Origin: Symbiodinium natans
Lineage: Eukaryota; Sar; Dinophyceae; Suessiales; Symbiodiniaceae
Direction of reading: 5' to 3'
DNA length: 47,500 nucleotides
Assembly (NCBI GenBank): GCA_905221605.1
Contig: CAJNDS010002823.1
Span: forward strand, 767,470-814,969
This document shows, one piece after another, positions 11,039 to 22,132 of this stretch (position 1 is its first letter; every line of letters begins with the position of its first letter). The translations under genes were made by a program, and so were the position numbers. Under the pieces are notes generated by a model. The model was not told where the DNA came from. It did no database searches and was given only the letters and a program-made list of their open reading frames with translations.

Positions 11039-14000
11039 CCGGCAGGGGAGGTTCAAGAAGAACTTCCACTAAACCCTAAACCCTAAACCCTATAAACCCT
11101 AAACCCTAAACCCTAAACCCTAAACCCTAAACCCTAAACCCTAAACCCTAAACCCTAAACCCTAAACCCTAAACCCTAAACCCTAAACCCTAAACCCTAC
11201 CGTTGCGGAGCTTTGGGCGCCCGACGCAGCCGGCCGCAGGTCCACGGCCGGCGCCTGCTCCACCTTGCGGCAGTTAGGGGGGGGCTTTAGGTTTAGGGTT
11301 TAGGGTTTAGGGTTTAGGGTTTAGGGTTTAGGGTTTAGGGTTTAGGGTTTAGGGTTTAGGGTTTAGGGTTTAGGGTTTAGGGTTTAGGGTTTAGGGTTTA
11401 GGGTTTAGGGTTTAGGGTTTAGGGTTTAGGGGGGGGCTTTAACACTATAAATTGTGATGTTCCCCCTTTTTCTAACAGTCCATGGGAAGTTAGAAGTGTG
11501 TGGTTGTCAATTCCCTAAGTAAGGCTCTAGCCAGAAGTGTGGTTGTAAGTTCCCTAAGTAAGGTTCAAAAACTCCACAGGTACATCTCCCAGGGAGTGTT
11601 TAGAACCACAGGAAGGCCCAATAATTCAGAGGAACGACGCTCCTGTGAAGACCCAAAGCCAAGCCGAACCCAAACCCTCAACTTAAAGAGATTTTTGGGA
11701 GCAAGACACGTTCAGGCTTTGGGCTTGCACTGTCAGGGTTTGGGGTTTGGGAGAGTTGGGCTTAAGGGGGAACAGGGCTTTGGCCTTGCAGTGGGATGTG
11801 TGGGCCTGGGGTTTGGGAGAATTGGGCTTAAGGGGAGCAGGGTTTTGGGCTTGCACTGCTGTAGGATCGTGGGCAAGATGTTTGAGGTTTTGGGCTTGCA
11901 CTGTGTCGGTTTGGGGTTTGGGAGAGTTGGGCTTAAGGGGGAACAGGGTTTAAGGGGGAACAGGGATTAAAGGGGAACAGGGCTTGCACGGCTGCAGGAT
12001 CTGTTGAAGATGTTTTGAGGTTTTGGGCTTGCGGTCTGGGTTTCGGGTTTTGGGCTTCGGGAGATTCCGCCCCCCCTCCCCCTTCCCCCCCACTCCCTCC
12101 CGTTCCCTCCCGCCCACTCCTCCCCCCCTCCCCCTCCCCCCCCTTCCCGCCCCTCCCGTTCCCTCCCGCCCACTCCTCCCCCCCACTCCCCCCCTCCCCC
12201 CCCCCCCCCCCCCCCCCCCCAAAAAAATCGAGCACTTCGAGGCCAATCCACAAAGCACAATCCAAGCAGCCGAAGACCCGAAGCGCAAAAAACCCTGCAA
12301 AAAACACACCCCCAAGCAGCAGAGGCCAGGAAAACACAAAGTCGAAACGGCAAAAACACGGAAAATGACCAAAACCACAAAATGCAAAAAAAAAAACACG
12401 TAAAACAAAAAAACTAAAGTGCAAAACGTGCCACAACCGAGGGAAACGGACACATGGAGTCAATAAATGAGGAAGCGAAAAAAAACAACACAAATGCAAA
12501 ATGGAGGTGAAAATAACGTGCTAGGAAAAGTGAAGGAAGTGTCGCAAATACCGGGTTCTCTAGGGCCTCCTGCACGTGCACCCCACAAAAAAGATCCAGC
12601 AACTTAGTACAAGCCTCCCCCCCCCCCCCCCCGAAACGTATATTCCCCGCAACATGCACACCTACCAGGATGGGCTATTGTAACATATAATCCCTTAAAG
12701 GCACTTTATAGGGTTCATTATGAGGAGTTTAAGGCCTAATAGCCCATCCTGGCAAGAGTCCATAAAGGAACACCGCGCCCCTGGTCTACTAATTGCTTAA
12801 GAGCCCCGAACAAAATAAACAAGGATTATTATCTTTTCTTCTTTTGGGGTTCTTAAGCAAGTAGTAGACCAGGGGCGCGTGCTCCTTTCTTGACCCTATA
12901 CTTCCAGGGGCCTAACAATTAGGCTACTAGAACCCCTAAGGGCTCAATTATTAGGTCCAGTAGTGGTCTTGGCTACACTCAGAAGGGTAGCTTAAACATT
13001 AAAATTTTAGCTGCCTTATTACGAAACCCAAAAAACCCAAAAAGGCTAAGGATCTAAAGTTACAGTAAAGTACCTTTTTACCCTAAACCCTAAAGCCCCA
13101 CAACCCTAAACCCCTATAAGGGCTCAATTATTTGGTCCAGAAGTAGTGGTCGGGTTGGGAGCACCTGCTCCTGCAGCTCGCGCTCGCGCTTCCGCACCTC
13201 ATCCCGCACGGCGTCGGCCTTAGTTCTGGGCCGGATTCCCAGGAGCCAAGAAGCCAAAAAGCCCTAAACCCTAAACCCTAAACCCTAAACCCTAAACCCT
13301 AAGCCCTAAGCCCTAAGCCCTAAGCCCTGAAATTAGCCCTAAACTGGCCAAAACTCTGCTTCTAGAGGTGATGGGAGGTGCTTTACACCGACTCATGTTC
13401 CCCCTTATACTAACAGTCCGTAATTGGGATACGAAGAGGGGGTACTGTAATCCCTATTAAGGGCTGTGAGTATGAGGGGGAACATCCCAAGTGGTACATC
13501 CAGGCGAGTTCAAGAATGTGCAGAACTCGCAAGCTTACTCAAACGGGTTTTACTTGAGGGATCATGGGTAGTTAGAAGTAGGGTGATAAGTAGGATATGA
13601 CTATAGCTATCACGTTATTGAGGGCATGTATCGCCCTACTTATAACTACCCACGAACCTCCAAGTACATACACGTATTCAGGGTTCCATGAGAGGTACAT
13701 TGGAGAAACTACTCACCTGAAGTTGTCCCAGGCCCTGAAGATGGGGCTTTAAGGTTTAAAGGTGTAGGGTGTTGGTTGTCATGCACATGTCAACATGTCT
13801 CTGACCCTATCGCAGTATGACCCCTGGGACCTCGGCTGCATAGCCGAAATTGCTTGCGACACAGCATCGACATCGTCATGTAAAATATCGGTCTGCATTG
13901 CGTTGATTCACTTAGCCACTGCTTCGCCCCAAGGAAACGCAGTGTCGGCCGACTTCCTAAACAGCTTCCTCGCTGCGATTTACCTTGCCGCAGTAGGAAT

Positions 14001-15327
14001 TTTTAAGTAAACCTTCGTCTACTTTGAATCGAGTCTGCGATTGAGGAGGTGGTGTTGAGGGTTGGTATGTGGGTTTCGACCGTCTCTGAGCCTTGCAAGA
14101 AGTTCTGGACCTTCTGAAGCAGTGCCCGAAATCCGAACCTAAACCCTGTACCCTAAACCTTGGGGCATCGGAGAACACAAGCAGGCCTCAACAGTTGCAT
14201 GCCATGCCAGTCAAGCGCAGAACGCGCGAGCACAACCCAAGACCCAAAATCCAGCATCCCACGTGACGTGCCAGAACCGCGCACATCTTGTATACACCCC
14301 AGGCCGACACGAATCCGAGAGCTAAGACTAAAGCCCTTACCCTACGCGTGAAACACAACCTTAACATCCTTACCGAAGGCTCATGGGTAGGTAGAAGTAG
14401 GGCCACAAGTACTGCAGATAAGGTTATAACCAGTTGTAGCTGTAGCTACCCTACTTATAACCGCACTTATGTCTACCCATGAACCTCCAAGTACATCCCT
14501 GAGAGAAGACGACAGATTCTTTGCTAGACCTGAGAAACCTAGGAATAAGTAACGTGCCCTTTTTGGTTCAAAAGGGTTTATAGAGGAACCTCAGCCCAAC
14601 AAACATGGGAATAAGGGCCTAACACAGGGGTCGGAAAAAAAATGACCAATAGTATTCCCTTATGGACCCTTCCTAATTACACTATTAGAATAATAACCCC
14701 CCAAAAACCCTATTCAAATTCTTACCCCCAAAACCCTAAAACCTAAACCCTACACCCTAAACCCTACACCCTAAACCCTAAACCCTGAACCCTAAACCCT
14801 ACACCCTAAACCCTAGACCCTAAACCCTAGACCCTAAACCCTAGACCCCAAACCCTAAACCCTAGACCCTAGATCCTGGGTCCTAGGAAACTCCCCAATC
14901 GCGGGCTGCTGGGTCCCGGGCCTGGCTCTTCCAGGTCTCCGGGGCCTTTGGGTTCCTTCACAGGACTCCTAAATTTGTTTAGGGTTTAGGGTTTAGGGTT
15001 TAGGGTTTAGGGTTTAGGGTTTAGGGTTTAGGGTTTAGGGTTCAGGGTTTAGGGTTTAGGGTTTAGGGATTCGGGTTCCTTCACAGGACTACTTCTTACT
15101 TCTCCAGTAACCAAGGGGAAAAAAGGTGAAACTTGAATGTTGCTACTAAAGAAGGAAGCCCAAAAAGTTGAAGGTTCAACTAAAGGCGAAGTAAGACTAA
15201 GCTTGCTTAAGAGCCCCCCCAAACAATGGAAAGAAAACAATCCCGGGTTTTAGTCTTTTTGAGTTTTTAGGCCAGTAGTAGCGGAAGTGTCCGGTGTTGG
15301 GTGGGCGTTCGTGGTTGTTTCTTTGGG

Positions 15328-15362
<35 letters not shown>

Positions 15363-18300
15363 GGTTGGGTGGGGGTTGGTTGCCCTTGTTGAGCATCTTG
15401 CTGTTGGCTTCTGAAGGGCGTTGCGGGTCAGGGGTTCAGGTGTCTATGGGTTTGTCACGTGTCTGGTGCTAAGGGCATTGAAGGGCTTCGAGACGTTTCG
15501 GGGGTGCAGATGGTGAGAGCTTAGGGTTGTGTGTGGCCTTTCGCGATGGCAGGCTGCAGCATCAGTGCCACGACTTGTCGGAACAAGATGGATGTACCAC
15601 GTTCTGTGAACAAGGATCACCCGAACCTTACATGGGTGGTTGTCAAAATGATGATCCCTTCTGGGGTACCCTCAATATTAGGGGCCGTATTATAACAGGG
15701 ATCTAAAAAAGGGACCATCATTTTGACAACCACCCGCATGCTTATGCTCGGACTCTCATCCGCCCCCCCAAGTTCCGGAACCCAGCCTCGTGGTGTCCAC
15801 CGCTTGGACCACTGAGGAGTAGGGGTTGAAGCCTACCAGCACAAAGGCCGAGGGTCAACAGCCTGCCTGGAGCATCTTCGCCCCAACCCTAAACCCTAAA
15901 CAACGCACACGGGCCGAGCTATTTCGCAGAGCGCAGCCTTCAAAACTCAACTCACCTATCCCACGGCGCGGCAGTGCTACCAAGACCCCCCAAAAAAAAA
16001 ATGCTTTAGCCCCAAACCCCAAACTGTCGAGTCTAGGGTGGTCCCTCCCCCACCCTAAACCCTAAACCATAAACAATAAGTACTAAACCCTCAACCCGTT
16101 ACCCCAAACCCTAACCCCCAAGAATCCCTGACCCTGATGTATGGTCTTTCTGAAGACTCCCACCTCAGAACCCGGCGGATCCCAAAGCATCCTAGCCTTG
16201 AGCCCCCAGAGGTTTAGGGTTTAGGGTTTACAGTAGGGTTTAGGGGGTTGAGGGTCCTGAACTCGACAACCCTCAACCCTTAGGCAAGCGCTGCTAACCC
16301 GTTGCGCTCTATACGTCACACCTTATACAAACTGTCTCACTCCTACGAAGTCCACTGAAGCCTAATCCCGAAATCCCATGATCGCGGGCTCTAAAAGACT
16401 TGGTAGGCCCAGCAACCACGTCATAACAAGGGTGCCCTTTGCGGGGGTTGGTTACGTTTTCCCGGAACCGAGAATGACCTAGGACCAAAAGAGGGGGAAA
16501 AAGGGCACGGCTGGGCTACCAAGAAGAGGCTTTGCGGTTTAGGGTTTAGGGTTTAGGGTTTGGGTTTAGGGTTTGGGTTTAGGGTTTAGGGTTTAGGGTT
16601 TAGGGTTTAGGGTTTAGGGTTTAGGGTTTAGGGTTTAGGGTTTAGGGTTTAGGGTTTAGGGTTTAGGGTTTAAGGTTTACAGTTTAGGGGGCTTTTCAAG
16701 TTTGGACTTCTGTTGAGCCGCAGGCCGTTTCCGGGCATGGGCGGCGGCGTCATTCCAGCCTCTTAACTTCATGCTCTAGGGTTTAGGGTTTAGGGTTTAG
16801 GGTTTAGGGCTAGGGTGTGCGCTTCTGAGGGTTTTAGGGTTGATTTGGGTCTCGGCTTCAGGCTTCAGGGTTTCGAGTTTCGGGACCCGAGGGTCCAAGG
16901 TTCCGGGCTTAGGGTTTTAGTGCTGCTGTTCTAGGGGTTCTACCTTGGACCCTTAAGGCGAGTACATGTTGGGGAACCTTTACGGGCACAACCTTAGGGG
17001 TACGAGCCTTCATCCCTTGAGCTGTGGGTCTAGCATCCGAAGATGCAAAGTAGTTCATGGTTGGGATAGTCATAAGACTTTGGCCGTTCTATTCCTTATT
17101 GGGATTTAGTACCCTTAAGCATGTAAAACGTGACCAACCCTAGACCCTAAACCCTAAACCCTAAACCCTAAACCCCCACTCTGACGAAGCAAAAGCCGAC
17201 CCATGGTGTCCCGCTATATTGACCCGATGGCCCCACGGGTTGGCCCTCGAAGCCCAGGACGGATGCGTGCTGAAGAATACATACATATATACATATATAT
17301 ATATATGTATATACATATATACATATATACAGATGTACATATATACACATATACATATATACACATATACATATATACATATATACATATATACATATAT
17401 ACATATATACATATATACATATGTACATATGTACATATGTACATATGTACATATGTACATATGTACATATGTACATATATACATATATACATATATACAT
17501 TTAGATATATATATATACACATTATATATATATATATATGTATTCAGTTCTTTTGTATTATTTGTATGTATATTTAGGTTCTGTCTTTATGAGTGATGAT
17601 ATTCTTATTTGCATTTTTTATCATGAAACTTCAGCACGGACAAGGTTGAGTAAGCCCCAAGTCTGAGCTCCTTGGAACCCTCTTCCACACACCAGAACCC
17701 TAAACCCTAAACCCTAAACCCTAAACCCTGAACCCTGAACAACTTAAACCCTAAACCCCTCAACTTCCGGCCCTAAGCCCTGTTGCACCGACCTCTTTTG
17801 CTGAATGGGCCCTGAAGGCTGCGAGGCTCCAGGCTCAGACCCTAAACACCCTGAAGCCCAGAAGCCCAAGTCGCATGCTTAGGGCTTCCACTTGAAGGTC
17901 CATGGGTACTTAAAAGTGTGGTTCTAAGTACCCTACATAAGGTGATACTGTAGCCAGCTATACATATACTTACCTCCAAGCAGTATTGGGCTGTATAGTG
18001 TTTTGCAAGGTTTTTCTGGGGTCTCAGCGGGCTTTGTATGGCCACTTCCAAAATATAGTCCCTTTTGGGGTTACTATTCTGAAGGTGGCCCCCGAACATT
18101 TTGGGGGTACCCCCCCAAAAAAGGGAGCAGAACTTCTCGAGAACTCAACACATAGGGCTTTGATAGGGGGCGCCCCCCCCACCGCAAAACCCTAAACCCT
18201 AAACCCTAAACCCTACACCCTAAACCCTAAATGCCTGCTGCGCCAAAGCCGTGAGGTTGTGATGCGCATCGGTTAGCCGCAGCGTGTAGGCTACGGGCAT

Positions 18301-21300
18301 GACCAGCCTTGGGCCCACTTGAAGGTTCATTCGGGTAGGTATAAGTGGGGTTATTACAAGTACGCTAAATAGGGTTATATTAGAAGTAATTACCCGAAAT
18401 GAGGTCATATTATAAGTACCCCAAATAAGGTTCTAAGCAGCTGCACATATATAGTTCCCCTACTTATAACTACCCATGAACCTCCAAGCAAAGCTTGACC
18501 AAACACACGAGAGCATCGCGCGCAAGCCACGCAATGATATTGGCCGCATGTTGTGCTGGGATAATCCTATCTGGTTCAGCTAATAGGGTCGGAGTGGGAA
18601 GACCGTTGCCGCAATTAAGACCGTAGGGTTTAGGGTTTAAGGGTTTTGGGTTTAGCGTCGTTTCAGGGAGGTATCGATGCGGGAAGGCTGCTGCGCCATG
18701 TCTCAGTGCCAGAGAAGTATAATGGTCTCATATTGTAGTGACGCTCCGCCTCCTTCTCTCCCCATTTCATAATCCGAAACCCTGCTCAGCACACAAGCGC
18801 GGCTCCTACTTCCTTGGCACGTCTTGCGCAAGGCGTCAGATTCCTTCAGCCTCTCCCCCGCCCGCCCGCCCCCATGGAAGCACGTCGAGAGGTCTGCAGC
18901 CGCTGAACACCCAAACGGTGGTTCACGACATTAGGGGCGCCTTTTTGGGGTCCTTATTTTAAGGGAATCCTGCTGTTTGGGGGACTATATTAGGGGTCCA
19001 TTTTTTTTCGTCGACCCCATATATACCCCTCAAGGATTATATAGGGCCCTCATTCATTCATTCCCTACTAAGAACCATGGGGGCCCAGACTTATCGTAAA
19101 CCCCCTAATGAAACCAGATTCAGGGCAGCTTATTGAAGAGAAATGCCTTCGTCGCAGCAAATATCACGTGGCAGGAGAGCAGCATCCTAAACCCTAAACC
19201 CTAAACCCTAAACACTAAACCCTAAACCGCAAGCTTTACAGACGACAGCCTGGAACCACACAGATTTTTTGGGTGTCAGGAGATTTTGGGTTTAGGGTTT
19301 AGGGTTTGGAGTTTAGGGTTAGGGTTTAGGGGCATGTTCAATCTAAGCCAGTTTTTAAGGCACGGTCAAGTGGAACTCTCAAGAGACTCTGCCTTGGACC
19401 CCTAAGGTATCACCCTTGGGTTAGGGGACACTTCTTAAAGATTCTTAAGATCATTTTTGAGGGCCATATTCACCATAGTACAGGGGTCGGAGTAATGTCG
19501 AATAAATTCCCTTAGGGTCCCTATATAACTATACCAGAATGACCCCCCAAACCCTATTCGAATTATGAGTGCCCCTACAGCAGGGCGTATGATTCCAACA
19601 GTCAAGTTTGCAGAGTCCCCAAGGCAGTCTGGGCTTGGGGTCGGCAGAATTACTATCCCTCAACCCCCACCCTACATAATCCGCCGAGGCCTTGGGCTGT
19701 CAAGGGGGGGGAGGGGGGGGGGCTTCCCCCCCTACAGTGCAACCTTCAGAGCTTCCGTGGTTGCGGACTCCACATGCTCAGCTGGCTGCAGCCGGGCCGA
19801 GGCGGGTCGCGTAGCGTTAAAAAATTCTTCGGGCCCCCTATGTTAAGCTTGGGGTAGGGATGGGCCTGAGGCGCTGGCAGGGCATCCTTTCCTTCCTCCT
19901 ACGTGGGTTTATAGAGGTTAGGGTGAGCCAGCTCCCTGATCTGGGTTTGATTTGACTGCGGGGTCTAGGGTTAAGGGTTCAGGGTTCAGGGTTTGCCTTG
20001 GGGGGCTTGGGGAAGAGAGTTGGTTGGGGTTTGGAGGTTAGTCAGGATTTATAGAGCTGGGGGAGCTTGTTCAGCTTCAGGGTTTCGGGCCCTCTAGAGA
20101 CTCTAGAGCTCGGGCTTAGGGGTTGAGAGTGTCAAGGGGGTTCGGGATATAACCCCCAAACCCCGTTTGCAACGAACCCTACAGTCGACATACTGTGCCC
20201 ATGACGAACTACACTTAGAAGCAACAGTCGAGTATAATCTAACAATATGATGTAAGAACAGCTGACAATACCATCACCACTATAAATCGCTACTAATTAG
20301 CAATGATCGTACAGGGGTCTAGGGCTTGAGACTCTCGACTCGCTAGAGCGAAGACGAACCTGGGAATACAAAGGGTGCCCTTTTGGGGGGGGATTATAAG
20401 GGAACCCTAAACCCTAAACCCTAAACCCTAAACCCTAAACCCTAAACCCTAAACCCCCTTTAAAGAAAATAAGGGCCCACTCTGGGCCCAAGCTCCGATG
20501 TAGTTCCTTTGTGAGGTGGGTTCTAGGGTGTTACGGTTTTCTGAACACCCAGGAAGGTACCACGTTAGCAGCCGTTTAGGTAGACCCCACAAACCCTCAA
20601 GTGCTCCCTTCACACATTCGAACGCGGACGCCTCCCTCAAGCCTAAACCCTAAACCCTAAACCGTAAACCCTAAACCCTAAACCCAAAACCCTAAACCAA
20701 TTCCCCGTTCCGGTCCGGATCGTCGCCGTCCCGGAAGCCGGCCGCGCGCAGGAAGTCGATGGCGGCTTGATGCCGGCCCACCTGCAGGGTTTAGGGTTTA
20801 GGGTTTAGGGTTTAGGGTTTAGGATTTAGGATTTAGGGTTTAGGGTTTAGGGTTTAGGGTTTAGGGTTTAGGGTACAGGGAACCTAGGGATGATACATGC
20901 ACATCTCCACAGAAGGGGTTTAGAGGGAGATACAAGAGCCCTGCAGAATTCCGTGACAGGGTTCTTTAAGGGGAGATACGACAGACCTGGTTCCTTAGGA
21001 CGGGGCGGTGGTTTGGGATTTCTGGAGGCTTGAGGTGATCCGGGCCGCCAGTGCATACCGGCTGCAGGGAGACTAGACCCGGGAGGAACCTAGGAATAAA
21101 AAGGGTGCCCTTTTTGGTTTTAAGGGGATTATAAGGGAACCCCAACCCTGAAAAAAGGAAAAAAGGGCCCACTCCCGGTCCCTGGAGATGGGGCGTTTGG
21201 GTACTCACTTTCAGGCCTGGGGACTCAGACTGCGGGTTTAGGGTTTGGGGTCTAGGGTCGGATTCCAATTTAGGGTTTAGGGTTTAGGGTTTAGGGTTTA

Positions 21301-22101
21301 AAGTTTAGGGTTTAGGGTTTAGGGTTTAGGGTTTAGGGTTTAGTCTTCAAGTTGGTGCTTTTTTGGGCAGGCTTCCCAACTTTGTGGTGGACAGCGAGGC
21401 ACAAGCCACAGAACTCGACTGCTCCACTTTCCTCGCTCATCTGTCTTGTAGCCTCCACGTGGCCACCATAGATGCTGCAGAAAGCAGAAACATCGACCCT
21501 AAACCCTTAGCCTAAACCGATTGCACCTGGGTTGCCCACGCAGGATGTGACACAGGCGCTTCAGCTTCACGAGGTCACTCGGGGGCCGCGCCAGACCAAG
21601 ATTTGTTTATCCTCCATGACTACTATTGGCCTACAAAACCCCCTAAAAATGACAGATAACTATTTTACTTCGATCATCCCCACCTTGCTCCTCGTTAAAA
21701 GGAAAGAGCGCAAATAAGATGTTCAAACAAAGACACATGGATTCAACTGTGCTTTCTTAGTTTTTGCTTGCAATTGGGCACTGCAGGGAGTCTCTGCTGG
21801 GCACTCCAGGAGTCTCTGGGGTTGGGCACTCCAGGGAGTCTCTGGTGTCTTGGGGTCACTCCAGGGAGTCTCTGGGGTTGGGCACGCCAGGGGTCTGCAG
21901 GGTCTCTGGGGTTGGGCGCTCCAGGGAGTCTCTGGGGTTGGGCACTCCAGGGAGTCTCTAGGAGTAGACGAAGAGTTCCTGGAAGAGTTGAGTTTAAAAT
22001 CTAACAACCCCACACCGAAGGTGGGGAATAATCCCTATATCGCATTTTATAAGGGAAGGTAAAAATCCCTGCATTGCTTTTTTTACAAGGAAAGGTGAGT
22101 G

Positions 22102-22132
<31 letters not shown>

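Noticed and set aside
10776-11086. Poly-Pro and poly-Gly open frames
   Set aside because: Products of the poly-G tract.
11933-12499. 188-codon minus frame rich in F, L, C and G
   Set aside because: Crosses a C-rich low-complexity tract and direct repeats. No acceptor or donor supports it and no motif is recognised.
17161-17596. Open frames of 100-125 codons rich in Y, I and C
   Set aside because: They lie on the ATATAC/ATATGTAC microsatellite and are shadows of it.
21776-21965. CRISPR-like array
   Set aside because: Repeats are imperfect and contiguous without unique spacers, and the context is eukaryotic.
21723-22013. Repetitive [12 protein letters not shown]-type frame
   Set aside because: Encoded by the 21776-21965 minisatellite and open in several frames.
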